Below are positions 45,503 to 55,020 of a stretch of 64,000 bases of DNA, piece after piece. The DNA is taken from contig NZ_JASJOC010000013.1 of the NCBI RefSeq assembly GCF_030068615.1, positions 28,182 to 92,181 on the forward strand, read 5' to 3'. How positions within the stretch are numbered: position 1 is the stretch's first letter; each line of letters opens with the position of its first letter. A program made the translations under genes and the position numbers. The notes under the pieces were generated by a model that worked only from the letters and a program-made list of their open reading frames with translations, searched no databases and was not told the DNA's origin. Source of the stretch: Halostagnicola sp. A-GB9-2 (GTDB taxonomy: Archaea; Halobacteriota; Halobacteria; Halobacteriales; Natrialbaceae).

Positions 45503-46110
45503 CAGACGAGCAACTGGATGTCGGACTCGGCCATATGCTGGAGTGCAGTCGCCGCGCCGACACCCGTGGTGACGCCGTCGTAGAAGTCGTCTTCGTCGTA
45601 GTCCATCAACTCGATCGTCATCTGGCAGGCCTGCAGGTCGACGCCTTGATCGAGCGAGAGTTCGATCAACTCTTCGATAGTGGCAGTCCCGTTCTCGTCG
45701 ATTTTCTTCTCCATCATGCGCGTAGCCATCCGGTCCATGCCGGGGATTGCGGCGACGGCGTTCGGGACCGGCATGTTCGGGTTGCCGACAGCGGAAAGCT
45801 TGAGATTCTTTGACTTCTCCTCGTGGAGAATGTCGAGTCCCCAGAACGTGTGGAAGATGACGACGTCCCAGCCGAAGGCGGCGGCTGTACTCCCGAGGAT
45901 CAGCGGCGGGTACGCCATATCGAAGCTACCCTGTGTGGCGACGATGGTCATCTTCTTCTGATTGTCGCTGGTGTCTGCGTCGACCATCGACTCCTCAAGG
46001 TCCTCGACGCGCTCACGCAATTCTTGCATCTCGGCGGCGTCGAACTCCGCTTCGGGATCGGAGTTGGGATCTGCGTCGGCATCCGTCGTCGATTGGTTGT
46101 CCGTGCTCAT
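45502..46110 (-). CDS. DsrE/DsrF/DrsH-like sulfur-relay protein
   Basis: From the ATG giving MSTDNQSTTD the protein has 202 residues. An acidic tail and a short coiled coil (about 23-45) lead into the DsrE domain (KKMTIVATQGSFDMAYPPLI, GWDVVIFHTFWGLDIL, and the conserved Cys in LQACQMTIELM). This is the peroxiredoxin-like DsrE class that carries or transfers protein persulfide. The longer frame was rejected because it overlaps tusA. It lies one base after tusA, and the HalOD1 gene follows. TusA and DsrE commonly exchange sulfane sulfur. Confidence 0.88.
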   Translation of the reverse strand: MSTDNQSTTDADADPNSDPEAEFDAAEMQELRERVEDLEESMVDADTSDNQKKMTIVATQGSFDMAYPPLILGSTAAAFGWDVVIFHTFWGLDILHEEKSKNLKLSAVGNPNMPVPNAVAAIPGMDRMATRMMEKKIDENGTATIEELIELSLDQGVDLQACQMTIELMDYDEDDFYDGVTTGVGAATALQHMAESDIQLLV

Positions 46111-46111
46111 G

Positions 46112-46357
46112 TTACTCCGTTTTCTTGACGTAGTGGGTGTAGAGGTCGCCGTCCTCGACCTGGTCGAGGAGCTCAACCCCGCCGGTACCATCCGCCCAAC
46201 CCTGAATGTCGCTCATGCTGCCTGAATCAGTCGCCACGACTTCCAGCACGTCCCCGGCGTCGAGGTCGTCGATCGCCTGCTTGGTCTTGACGATAGGCAT
46301 CGGGCAGGACTGTCCTTTCACGTCGAGCGTCTCCGTGGTCTCGTATTTTGAACTCAT
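46112..46357 (-). CDS. tusA: TusA-family sulfur carrier
   Basis: The 81-residue protein has the TusA/SirA signature ETLDVKGQSCPMPIVKTKQAI, in which the Cys of CPxP carries the persulfide, followed by VLEVVATDSGSMSDIQGW. It delivers sulfane sulfur to partners for tRNA modification, cofactor synthesis or sulfur oxidation. It starts the minus-strand operon tusA-dsrE-HalOD1 and is divergent from the rhodanese-dioxygenase gene, with which it shares a 240-bp promoter region. Confidence 0.93.
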   Translation of the reverse strand: MSSKYETTETLDVKGQSCPMPIVKTKQAIDDLDAGDVLEVVATDSGSMSDIQGWADGTGGVELLDQVEDGDLYTHYVKKTE

Positions 46358-46601
46358 AGTCGATCTCTGTGCTCTGTATTGGAGCTACCATACAATATCA
46401 ACCACTGCCATAAAAGCATATCGATTATTGCACTGTATACGAACACCCCTGTTTGCAGGGCCAGCGCATATATGCCCGTAGAGCTCCGAAAGCGCGTTCA
46501 TAGGGTTATTATCTGATTCACTTTGCACGCTATATTGTGGAATTTGGGGACAACTATGCAAACGCTTAAGGGATCGTGGCCGGTACTGAGCAGTGTACAA
46601 C

Positions 46602-47795
46602 ATGAACGACATGGACTTTCCAACGGCGGACGTCGAGATCGAATCGGTGACGCCAGCCGAGTTGAAAGGACGTATCGACGGAGGAGAGAACGTCACACTG
46701 CTCGACGCGCGGATGGAGTCGGATTACGAGGAGTGGCGCATCGACGGCGAGAACGTCGACTCGATCAACGTTCCGTACTTCGAGTTCCTCGACGAGGATA
46801 TCGATGAGGACGTTCTTGCACAGATCCCGGACGATAGGGAAGTTACGGTTCTCTGTGCGAAAGGCGGTGCCAGCGAGTTCGTCGCTGGCTCGCTCAAAGA
46901 ACGCGGCTACAATGTGAATCACCTCGAGGAGGGGATGAACGGCTGGGCCCGCATCTACGAGCGCGTCGAGGTCGAACGCTACGACGGCACCGGAGCGCTC
47001 TACCAGTACCAGCGCCCCTCGAGCGGTTGTCTCGGCTACTTCGTCGTCGATGGCAACGAGGCGGCCGTGATCGACCCGCTGCGTGCGTTCACAGACCGCT
47101 ATTTCGAGGACGCCGCAGAACTGGGCGTCGACCTGAAATACGCCATCGACACGCACATCCACGCGGATCACATTTCGGGCGTCCGCACCCTCGTTGAAGA
47201 GGGCGTCAAGGGCGTCATCCCCGAAGCATCCGTCGACCGCGGCGTCACCTACGCCAACGAGATGGTCCTTGCCGAGGACGGCGACGAGTTCCAGATCGGT
47301 GACGCAACGATGGAGACGATCTACACGCCCGGCCACACCTCCGGGATGACCTCGTATCTGATCGACGACGAGTTGCTTGCGACGGGTGACGGCCTCTTCG
47401 TCGAGAGCGTCGCCCGCCCCGACCTCGAAGAGGGTGATGACGGCGCGCCCGAGGCGGCCTCGCAGCTCTACGAGTCACTCCAGGAGCGCGTGCTGACCCT
47501 GCCCGACCAGACGCTGATCGGCGGCGCTCACTTCAGCGACGCCGCCGAACCCGCCGAGGACGGCACCTACACTGCACTGATCGGCCAGCTCGAGGACGAG
47601 ATGGACGCCCTCACGATAGAGGAAGACGAGTTCGCGGAACTGATCCTCTCGGACATGCCGCCCCGTCCAGCCAACTACGAGGACATAATCCCGACGAACC
47701 TCGGCCAACAGGAGGTCGACGACGAGGGGGCATTCGAACTCGAGCTCGGTCCGAACAACTGCGCCGCCAGCCAGGAGTCGCTGGCAGGTGACTAA
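46602..47795 (+). CDS. Rhodanese-persulfide dioxygenase (MBL fold) fusion
   Basis: The 397-residue protein has an N-terminal rhodanese domain with active Cys85 in VTVLCAKGGAS, and a metallo-beta-lactamase domain with HIHADH (185-190), TPGHTSGMTSYLI and TGDGLFVESVARPDL. The DGLFVESVARPDL stretch is typical of the ETHE1/persulfide dioxygenase branch, which oxidises glutathione or CoA persulfide to sulfite. In the usual fusion order the rhodanese domain is C-terminal; here it is N-terminal. The ATG at 46602 was chosen over GTG at 46593. It is divergent from tusA and followed by the YeeE pair, so it belongs to a sulfane-sulfur detoxification locus. Confidence 0.88.
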   Translation: MNDMDFPTADVEIESVTPAELKGRIDGGENVTLLDARMESDYEEWRIDGENVDSINVPYFEFLDEDIDEDVLAQIPDDREVTVLCAKGGASEFVAGSLKERGYNVNHLEEGMNGWARIYERVEVERYDGTGALYQYQRPSSGCLGYFVVDGNEAAVIDPLRAFTDRYFEDAAELGVDLKYAIDTHIHADHISGVRTLVEEGVKGVIPEASVDRGVTYANEMVLAEDGDEFQIGDATMETIYTPGHTSGMTSYLIDDELLATGDGLFVESVARPDLEEGDDGAPEAASQLYESLQERVLTLPDQTLIGGAHFSDAAEPAEDGTYTALIGQLEDEMDALTIEEDEFAELILSDMPPRPANYEDIIPTNLGQQEVDDEGAFELELGPNNCAASQESLAGD

Positions 47796-47815
47796 CTCAA
47801 CCCACACCACGTCGA

Positions 47816-48373
47816 ATGGTAACTGAACTCTTCGCACCCGCGCTGTACGAAACGCTGTTCCCTGTTGGCATCAGCCGGTACGCCGTTGGGGGACTACTCG
47901 TCGGTCTTGGTGCCGTCGTTATTTACCTTGGCACCGGCATTCCGGCCGGCGCGAGCACGTTTCTCGAGTCGACGCTGTCGTACGTTTCGGACCAGCCGCG
48001 GTTCCAGCAGTACGTCAGTTCGCGTGATTGGCGGGTCATTTTCACGCTTGGGATCATCGCGGGCGCAGCCGTCTACGCCCTGACCTTCCAGTCGGGATTG
48101 GTCTCGAGTGGCCTTTACGAGCCCGGGACAACCGGCGAGTTGTACGAGGTCGGCGGGATCACGCTCTGGCTCACCGAGGTCCAGCCGTGGCGGCTGTTCC
48201 TCGGCGGGATACTGGTCGGGATCGGTACCCGAATCGGGAAGGGGTGTACGTCGGGCCACGGCGTCTGTGGCGTCGGCTCGGCCTCGAAGACGTCAATCGT
48301 CGGCGTGATTACGTTCCTGATCGTGGCTATCGGGACTGCCCAGGTCGTGATGGCACTGGGGGTGAGCCCATAA
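47816..48373 (+). CDS. YeeE/YedE-type sulfur transporter, N-terminal half protein
   Basis: The 185-residue protein has about five membrane helices. It carries the family motif GxxxGxGCTSGHGVCG in RIGKGCTSGHGVCGVGSASK (about 140-160), with the conserved Cys that guides thiosulfate or sulfide in TsuA-like channels. In many bacteria this half is fused with a second half; here the second half is a separate gene whose ATG overlaps the TAA by one base. The location next to the persulfide dioxygenase supports import of reduced sulfur. Confidence 0.88.
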   Translation: MVTELFAPALYETLFPVGISRYAVGGLLVGLGAVVIYLGTGIPAGASTFLESTLSYVSDQPRFQQYVSSRDWRVIFTLGIIAGAAVYALTFQSGLVSSGLYEPGTTGELYEVGGITLWLTEVQPWRLFLGGILVGIGTRIGKGCTSGHGVCGVGSASKTSIVGVITFLIVAIGTAQVVMALGVSP

Positions 48374-48831
48374 TGTCGAAAAGACACCCGCTGTTCATGC
48401 CGTTGATCTTCGTCGGCGGCCTGATCTTCGGCTTCGGGCTCGGCTTCAGTCACATGGCCCGCCCGGAAGTCGTCCTAAACTTCTTGCAGTTCGAGGATTT
48501 CGGGCTGCTGTTCGTCATGGGCGGCGCGGCGGTCGTCTCCGGCATCGCCTTCGCGCTGGTGCCCCGACTATTCGACCGCGCACCGTTGACGGGCGACACC
48601 TACGGCCGACGGCTGAAATCGTTCGACCGCAACGTCCTGATCGGCGGCGCGATCTTCGGCGTCGGCTGGGGCCTGTCGGGGATCTGTCCCGGCGCGGCCT
48701 ACGCCAGCCTCGGCGTCGGTAACGTCACGATCCTCTGGGCACTGGCCGGCATGTTCGTCGGCGCCTATATCCAAGGCTACTGGCGCAGCCACCGTACCGC
48801 GTCGGAGACGTCGGCCACAGGCGCTGACTGA
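48373..48831 (+). CDS. YeeE/YedE-type sulfur transporter, C-terminal half protein
   Basis: The 152-residue protein has about four helices with FGFGLGFSHMARPEVVLNFL and the family motif GVGWGLSGICPGAAYASLG, containing the conserved Cys of the second half. Together with the preceding gene it makes one transporter for thiosulfate or another sulfur compound. The one-base overlap with the upstream stop shows coupling. The remaining frame to its left in the same reading is antisense-like and was not used. Confidence 0.87.
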   Translation: MSKRHPLFMPLIFVGGLIFGFGLGFSHMARPEVVLNFLQFEDFGLLFVMGGAAVVSGIAFALVPRLFDRAPLTGDTYGRRLKSFDRNVLIGGAIFGVGWGLSGICPGAAYASLGVGNVTILWALAGMFVGAYIQGYWRSHRTASETSATGAD

Positions 48832-48855
48832 CGCTGTTCCACGTCTCGAGCATCA

Positions 48856-50025
48856 ATGGAACTCGCAACGATACTCCTGTTTGTCCTCGCCGCGCTCTCG
48901 AGTCTATTCATGGCCTAGGTCATCGGTGCCGGCTCGAGCGGCGCGATCCCGTTTGCTCCCGCAGTCGGTGCCAACGCGATCGGGACGATGAAAGCCGCGT
49001 TTCTCGTCGGTATCCTCGGTTTCGCCGGTGCAGTGACCCAGGGGGCGAGCGTTTCCGAATCCGTCGGCGGCGACCTCGTCGTTGGTCTCTCGTTGCCAGT
49101 TACGAGCGTCATTGTCGTCCTCTTGATCGGAGCGGGGTTGATGGCGATCGGTATCTCCACTGGCTATCCAATCGCGACGGCACTTACGGTCACTGGCGCT
49201 GTGATTGGCGCCGGGTTCGCGCTTGGCGGCGAGCCAGCCTGGGGGAAGTACGCCGAAATCGGCGCGATGTGGGTCCTGATACCGTTTGTCGGGGGCGGAC
49301 TCGCGTACGCTATCGCCAGCGTGCTTCCCAGGCCAGGCGTTCCCGAACGGATCAGCGTTGCGCTGCTGGCCGGTCTCGTCGGAATAGTTGTCGCAAACCT
49401 CGAGTTCGTCCTTCTCAAAAGCGATGGCGGGACACTTGCGTCAGCCGGCGCTACGATTCTCCAGCTCGGCGGCATCGGCGTGGTCGTCGTTTCGTTCGGT
49501 GTCGGGACGGTCGCGGCACTTCTCGTTCACTGGGACGTCAGACAGGACGAGACGGGCGGGCTGCGTCGATTCCTGCTCGTTCTCGGCGGACTCGTCGCGT
49601 TCTCCGCAGGTACAAGTCAGGTCGGTCTCGCCGTCGGACCACTATTCCCGCTGATCGACGACGTTTCGATCGTTTCACCGATCGCAGTGTTGCTCGGTGG
49701 CGGGCTCGGGATCCTCGTCGGTTCCTGGACCGGTGCACCACGGATGATCAAAGCGGTCTCACAGGAGTACGCCTCGCTGGGACCGCGTCGCTCGATTGCG
49801 ACGCTAGTCCCGTCGTTTCTCATCGTCCAGACGGCGGTCCTGCTCGGCGTTCCAATCTCGTTCAACGAAATAATCGTCAGCGCTGTCATCGGAGCCGGAA
49901 TCGCTGTCGGCGGGACCGGTGGTATCAGCCCTCAAAAACTCGGGATTACCGTACTGGCCTGGATCGGATCATTTGTCCTCGCGTTCGGGCTCGGTTACGG
50001 CGCGATGGCTGTGATCAGTCTCTAA
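48856..50025 (+). pseudogene. PiT-family phosphate (or sulfate) permease with in-frame amber codon
   Basis: The frame starts at the ATG at 48856 (MELATILLF) and is interrupted by TAG at 48916-48918, codon 21. It then continues VIGAGSSGAIPFAPAVGANA, the PiT family motif, and runs 345 further codons from 48988 with ten or so membrane helices and NxIGTMKAAF. Relatives have Trp at the stop position, so a single TGG-to-TAG change explains it. An internal start at 48988 would lack the first helix and the signature. Unless the amber is read through or is an error, it is inactive. It follows the YeeE pair, as sulfate-type PiT genes often do. Confidence 0.78.
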
Positions 50026-50052
50026 TTTCGCCTTTGCTAACGAAAAACGCGT

Positions 50053-50345
50053 CTAGCTGTGCTGTTCGATTAGTCCCTTCAGGGTCGATCGGTCCTGAGC
50101 ACCGATCAGTCGCTCGACCGGGTCACCGTCGGCATAGAGTACGAGTGTCGGGACACCAGCTGCTGGGCGAGTTGCTGGTGGGCGTCAACGTTCACTTTCG
50201 CGACACCGGCATCGGTTTCGACAGCCAGCGTCTCGATCGTCGGCTCGAGCATCTGACAGGCCCCACACCAGTCGGCGTAACAGTCGACGAGGACGATGTC
50301 GTGCTCGTCGACGACCTCATCGAGGTGGGTTGCTCCCTCGATCAC
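50053..50345 (-). pseudogene. Thioredoxin with internal deletion/frameshift
   Basis: The first frame gives VLVDCYADWCGACQMLEPTI (W26, C27, C30; WCGAC instead of the usual WCGPC) and KVNVDAHQQLAQQL. The expected cis-Pro segment GVPTLVLYADGDPVERLIG and the end GLIEQHS lie in another frame, joined near 50165. About seven codons of the alpha-2/beta-3 link are missing, so it is a small deletion that shifts the frame. The protein was a cytoplasmic dithiol reductant. It is probably inactive now. Confidence 0.75.
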
Positions 50346-50588
50346 GATCGGTTCCGAGGGATTCTTTACCGTGCTCGTTCGTCCTCCAGTGAATCGGTCA
50401 TCGCGTCCGCGTACGCACTCTGGGGGAATGAATTGTACGTAGAGAACAATACTGTATGATCAACAGTTGATGCCGATGAGGGAGTTGCTCCGAGACCTGC
50501 TCCTTTCACAGCGCACTGTTCGAGATGCTGATTCCCGCACGCATCAAGTGACCTGAACGCTTATTCACGGCAGGGTACAACGATTCGT
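50346..50588. promoter_or_regulatory. Divergent control region between thioredoxin and metal ATPase
   Basis: No gene is supported in this 243-bp gap. The stretch should hold promoters for both divergent genes, but no strong TATA box or operator palindrome was seen. Confidence 0.35.
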
Positions 50589-52613
50589 ATGAGGTCATCT
50601 TCGAATTCCGCTTCGGCCACCGTCGACCAGCCGGCGCCGACGGAACGGCTGGATACTCGGCGGCAAGCGGTCTTTGTTATCCTCACGTTTCTCGGGATGG
50701 TCGGTGGACTCCTCGGGAGCTGGTTCGGTGCGCCACCGTGGTTCGTCTGGGGCGCGTACGGAGCTGCGTACGTGTTCGGTGGCTGGTATGGGCTCAAAGA
50801 GAGCATCAAAGCCCTTCGGGAACCGGCAGTGGAGATCGATCTGCTGATGATCATCGCCGCACTCGGTGCGCTCTACATTGGCGCGCCGTTCGAGGGGGCG
50901 ATGTTGCTGTTCCTGTTTTCGCTGTCGGGCGTCCTCGAGGAGTACGCGATCGGCCGCTCGCGAACGGCGATCAAATCGCTGGTCGGCATGCGTCCGGAGT
51001 CGGCGCAGATTCTTCGCGATGGGTCGGAAGCGACGACGCCGATCGAGGACGTCGAGGTCGGCGACGTGTTCGTCGTTCGCCCTGGCGAACGACTACCGCT
51101 CGACGGTGTCGTTGAGTCCGGCGAGAGTACGGTCGACCAGTCGTCGCTCACCGGTGAGTCGGTTCCCGTGACGAAAGAACCCGGCGACGAGGTCTTCAGC
51201 GGGACAATCAACGAGACGGGCAGCCTCGAGGTACGAGTCACTCGAGAGGCTACGGAGTCGGCGATCTCTCGGCTCATCACCATGGTCGAGGAGGCACAGG
51301 AGAAACGAGCACCGACCCAGCAGCTTATCGACCGCTTCGAGCAGCCCTACGTATTGGCCGTCTTCGCGATGACCGCCATCGCGATCGCGCTCCCGCTCTG
51401 GCTGCTGGATCACTCGTTCGAGCCGACGTTCTACCGCGCGATGACGCTCATGGTTGCCGCTTCTCCCTGTGCGGTCATCATCTCGACGCCGGCGGCCGTC
51501 CTCTCGGCAATCTCAACCGGCGGCCGACAAGGGGTCCTGTTCAAAGGTGGCGAACACATTGAGACGGCAGGGAACGTCGACGCAATCGCGTTCGACAAGA
51601 CGGGGACGCTGACGGAAGGCAACACGCGGTTGACCGACGTCCGCGCTCGTGAGGACGCCCTGTCCACCGACGGCGGTGCGGTCAGTAGCAACCTGCTTGC
51701 AGACAGTGCCCTCGAGAACAACTCGCTAGCCGATGATCGACTGCTCTCAATCGCAGCGGCCGTTCAGGCCCGGTCGGAACACCACCTCGCCGAGGCGACC
51801 GTCGAGGCTGCCGAAGAGCAGGGGCTCGAGGTGCCCGACGCGGACGACTTCGAGGCGGTCGTCGGCAAGGGCGTCCACGCGACCGTCGACGGCCAGACGA
51901 TTCACATCGGAAACCCGCGGTACGTCGAGACTGTCCTCGACGATCAGCCGATCAACGGCCGCGAGACAGGACTTGACGCGGTTCGCAACCTCGAGGGCAA
52001 CGGGAAGACGAGCGTCCTCGTCGTGAGCGAAACTGCCGATGACCTGCGCGTCCTCGGCTGGCTGGCCTTCACCGACACGATCCGCCCCGACGCGGCCGAG
52101 ATGATCTCAAAACTCCGCGAGCGCGGCGTCGAACAGATTGTCATGCTGACGGGCGACAACGAGCGGGTCGCCCAGTACATTGGCGAGGAACTTGGCATCG
52201 ACGAGGTGTACGCGGAGTTACTCCCCGAGGAGAAAGTCGACCACATCGAGGAACTACAGGAGCGCCACGAGGCTGTCGCAATGGTCGGCGACGGCGTCAA
52301 TGACGCGCCCGCGCTCGCGACGGCCGACATCAGTGTCGGCATGGGTGGGGCAGGGACCGACGTAGCGCTCGAGACGGCCAATATCGTCCTCATGTCGGAC
52401 AAACTCGATCGGCTCCCCTACGCGTTTGCACTCAGCAAGGAGACACGACGCACGCTGTACATCAACTTCGCTATCGCGTTCGGCGCCATCGCTATTATGG
52501 TGATCGCGATCCTCACCGCCGGGATTCCGCTGCCGGTCGCGGTGATCGGCCACGAGGGATCGACCGTTCTCGTCAGTCTAATCGGGTTACGTCTACTCCG
52601 ATTCGGTGACTGA
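50589..52613 (+). CDS. P1B-type metal-transporting ATPase (SPC/HEGST, P1B-4-like)
   Basis: The 674-residue pump has the actuator TGES (188-191), the membrane metal motif SPC (292-294), the phosphorylation site DKTGT (336-340), GDGVNDAPAL and the last-helix motif HEGST. SPC with HEG(G/S)T marks subgroup P1B-4, which exports Co2+, Fe2+ or Zn2+. It lacks the N-terminal CxxC heavy-metal domain, also a P1B-4 feature, and has about 20 residues before the first helix. It should act in the cytoplasmic membrane as an efflux pump. The methyltransferase and Lpd-like enzyme follow in the same direction. Confidence 0.88.
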   Translation: MRSSSNSASATVDQPAPTERLDTRRQAVFVILTFLGMVGGLLGSWFGAPPWFVWGAYGAAYVFGGWYGLKESIKALREPAVEIDLLMIIAALGALYIGAPFEGAMLLFLFSLSGVLEEYAIGRSRTAIKSLVGMRPESAQILRDGSEATTPIEDVEVGDVFVVRPGERLPLDGVVESGESTVDQSSLTGESVPVTKEPGDEVFSGTINETGSLEVRVTREATESAISRLITMVEEAQEKRAPTQQLIDRFEQPYVLAVFAMTAIAIALPLWLLDHSFEPTFYRAMTLMVAASPCAVIISTPAAVLSAISTGGRQGVLFKGGEHIETAGNVDAIAFDKTGTLTEGNTRLTDVRAREDALSTDGGAVSSNLLADSALENNSLADDRLLSIAAAVQARSEHHLAEATVEAAEEQGLEVPDADDFEAVVGKGVHATVDGQTIHIGNPRYVETVLDDQPINGRETGLDAVRNLEGNGKTSVLVVSETADDLRVLGWLAFTDTIRPDAAEMISKLRERGVEQIVMLTGDNERVAQYIGEELGIDEVYAELLPEEKVDHIEELQERHEAVAMVGDGVNDAPALATADISVGMGGAGTDVALETANIVLMSDKLDRLPYAFALSKETRRTLYINFAIAFGAIAIMVIAILTAGIPLPVAVIGHEGSTVLVSLIGLRLLRFGD

Positions 52614-52751
52614 GACGAAATTATGGGCTGGGTTTCCGGTCCAATTCGACTGGAACGTGTTTCTCAACCGAAGGCAGTGGTCCGTACAACGGGACGTGCC
52701 GACCGAACACGAAAGCGCACACTCTTGTGTATCACGCCCAAAATTGTATGC

Positions 52752-53306
52752 ATGGGATTTCACACGTTCCCCGTTGAGCGCGCCGATAAACTCGAGGACC
52801 CGTCGCGGTACCGTTTCTGTTCGCGCGAGGAACTGGTCGAGATGCTCGCGCCGGAGACCGAGGACGTCGTCGCGGATCTGGGCTCGGGAACGGGTTTTTA
52901 CTCGCGGGACATCGCGCCGTTCGTCGATACGTTGTACGCGGTCGACCTGCAGGAGGAGATGCACGAGTACCATCGCGAGGAAGAACTCGCGGCGAACGTC
53001 GAACTGGTCACGGCCGGTATCGATTCGTTGCCCTTCGAGGATGACGAGCTGGACGGTGCCTTCTCAACGATGACACACCACGAGTACGCAACGGACGAAA
53101 CGATGGCAGAGCTCGCCCGCGTGATTCGGCCGAATGGCCGCCTCGTCACCGTCGATTGGTCGGCCGACGGGACGGGTGAGGACGGCCCCGATGTCGACGA
53201 ACGGTTCGGAGTCGACGAGGTCGTCGATCAGCTCGAGGACGCTAGCTTTACCGTCGAGCGCGTTTACGACCGTCTGGAGACGCTGGCGGTCGTTGCTCGT
53301 CGGTAA
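52752..53306 (+). CDS. Class I SAM-dependent methyltransferase
   Basis: From the ATG giving MGFHTFPVER the protein has 184 residues, a short UbiE/COQ5-like methyltransferase. The SAM motif DLGSGTG (42-48), the acidic end of strand 2 (TLYAVDLQEEM), LPFEDDELDGAFS and IRPNGRLVTVDW are in the right order. The substrate is unknown; neighbours in metal and thiol biology make a metal(loid) or small-thiol substrate possible, but no Cys triad of arsenite methyltransferases is present. It lies 139 bp after the metal ATPase. Confidence 0.87.
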   Translation: MGFHTFPVERADKLEDPSRYRFCSREELVEMLAPETEDVVADLGSGTGFYSRDIAPFVDTLYAVDLQEEMHEYHREEELAANVELVTAGIDSLPFEDDELDGAFSTMTHHEYATDETMAELARVIRPNGRLVTVDWSADGTGEDGPDVDERFGVDEVVDQLEDASFTVERVYDRLETLAVVARR

Positions 53307-53541
53307 CGTCTCGCCGAGCTGTCTGGCGGTGGACCGACTTCTCGACTCGCTCGATCGGCGATAATTGACTACAGCTGTCCGTCTCAGAGTCTGACCAAGG
53401 GACGACGATTTCGATGACGCTTCCCGCAGTCGGCGTATACGATCTCGATCCCGACCCCGATCGTGCGCCGCAACGAAACCCGCCAGCGACTAGGAACGAG
53501 CGCGTGTGAGTTTAACGGCACTGGACGTCGCGATGGTCCGT

Positions 53542-55020
53542 ATGGGAACGATCGACGAAACGTTCGATTTTCTTGTGATCGGCTCGGGGTCGGGACTGGA
53601 CGTCGCGAGCGCTGCGGCCGCTCACGGTCAGTCGGTCGCCGTCGTCGAGAAAGGGCCGCTCGGCGGCACCTGCCTCAACCGGGGCTGTATCCCTTCGAAG
53701 AAACTCCTGTACCACGCCGAGGTGATGAAGACCGTCGAGCGCGCCGACGAGTTCGGTATCCACGCCGACGTAACCGACGTCAACTTCGCCGACATCGTCC
53801 GCGAGGTGAACGAGGACGTCACCGAAAGCGCTGAGTCGATCCACCACGGGTTACGAACGTCGACCCAGCACACGCTCCTCGAGGGCGAAGGGCGATTCGT
53901 CGACGACCGAACAATCGAGATCGGCGACGGCCCCGACGTCGGTTCGCGCGCCCACGCCGAGACGGTCCTCATTGCAGCCGGGACGCGACCGACGGTTCCG
54001 CCGATCGACGGCCTCGAGGACGTCGACTATCTCACCAGTACGGAGGCACTGGGACTCGAAGCGCCGCCCGACGACCTCATCATCGTCGGCGGCGGCTACA
54101 TCGCGGCCGAACTCGCGCACTTTTTCGGCACGTTCGGGAGCGACGTCTCAATCGTAGGTCGTCGCCCGCACCTCCTGCCGCAGGCGGACGAGGAGGTCGC
54201 TACAGCGTTCACCGACCGTTACGCCGACCGGTTCGACGTCTACACGGGCTACGAAGCCGTCAGTGCGTCCGAGTCCAACGGCGAGATCGAGGTCGAAGCG
54301 CGACCGTATCCGGCCGCGTGGCCTGACTTGACCGAACACGAGGACGCGACCGTCACCGGCGACACGCTGTTGATCGCGGCGGGTCGGCGGCCAAACACAG
54401 ATCTGCTGAACCTCGAGGCGACCGGCGTCGAGACCGACGAACGAGGGTTCGTCGCAACCGATGAGTATCTCCGTACGACAGCCGAGGGCGTCTGGGCGCT
54501 CGGCGATATCGTCGGCGAATACCTGCTGAAACACAACGCGAATCACGAAGCCGGAACCGTCGTCCGGAATCTGTTCGGCGACGACCTCGAACCGGTCGAC
54601 TACACGGCGATGCCCTTCGCAGTCTTCGGCTCGCCGGAGGTGGCCGGCGTCGGCGCCACGGAGCAAGAATTGCAGGCGGACGACCGCGATCACGATCGCG
54701 AGTACGCCACACGGACGTATCGGTACGAGGACACCGCCCGCGGGAGCGCGATGAAGGTCGAGGGATTCGTGAAAGTCCTCATCGAGCCGAACGGGATGAT
54801 TCTCGGCTGTCACATCGTCGGTCCCGAAGCGTCGAATCTCATCGAGGAAGTCGTTGTCGCGATGAAAGCGGGGACCGGAACCGTCTGGGATATTCGCGAG
54901 TCGGTTCACGTCCATCCCGCGCTCTCGGAGGTCGTCGATCGGGCCTTTGCGGGACAGTTCGTCCGTCGTGGGCCCGAGGCACACGACCATCACGGTCACG
55001 AGCACGACCATCACAACTGA
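53542..55020 (+). CDS. Pyridine nucleotide-disulfide oxidoreductase (Lpd/mycothione reductase-like)
   Basis: The 492-residue enzyme has FAD motif IGSGSG (13-18), redox pair C44-C49 in GGTCLNRGCIPSKK, NAD(P) site IIVGGGYIAAELAHFF, ALGDIVGEY and the C-terminal catalytic His in HVHPALSEV. The start MGTIDETFDFLV was chosen over ATG at 53533 and GTG at 53506. Mycothione reductases and the haloarchaeal bis-gamma-glutamylcystine reductase resemble it more than the lipoamide enzyme does; mercuric reductase is less likely because the C-terminal CC pair is missing. The end is His-rich (HDHHGHEHDHH), a likely metal-binding tail. Confidence 0.87.
   Translation: MGTIDETFDFLVIGSGSGLDVASAAAAHGQSVAVVEKGPLGGTCLNRGCIPSKKLLYHAEVMKTVERADEFGIHADVTDVNFADIVREVNEDVTESAESIHHGLRTSTQHTLLEGEGRFVDDRTIEIGDGPDVGSRAHAETVLIAAGTRPTVPPIDGLEDVDYLTSTEALGLEAPPDDLIIVGGGYIAAELAHFFGTFGSDVSIVGRRPHLLPQADEEVATAFTDRYADRFDVYTGYEAVSASESNGEIEVEARPYPAAWPDLTEHEDATVTGDTLLIAAGRRPNTDLLNLEATGVETDERGFVATDEYLRTTAEGVWALGDIVGEYLLKHNANHEAGTVVRNLFGDDLEPVDYTAMPFAVFGSPEVAGVGATEQELQADDRDHDREYATRTYRYEDTARGSAMKVEGFVKVLIEPNGMILGCHIVGPEASNLIEEVVVAMKAGTGTVWDIRESVHVHPALSEVVDRAFAGQFVRRGPEAHDHHGHEHDHHN

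Noticed and set aside
46566..47336. Minus-strand open frame (256 codons) opposite the rhodanese-dioxygenase gene
   Set aside because: It is a shadow of a well-supported gene with rhodanese and MBL motifs.
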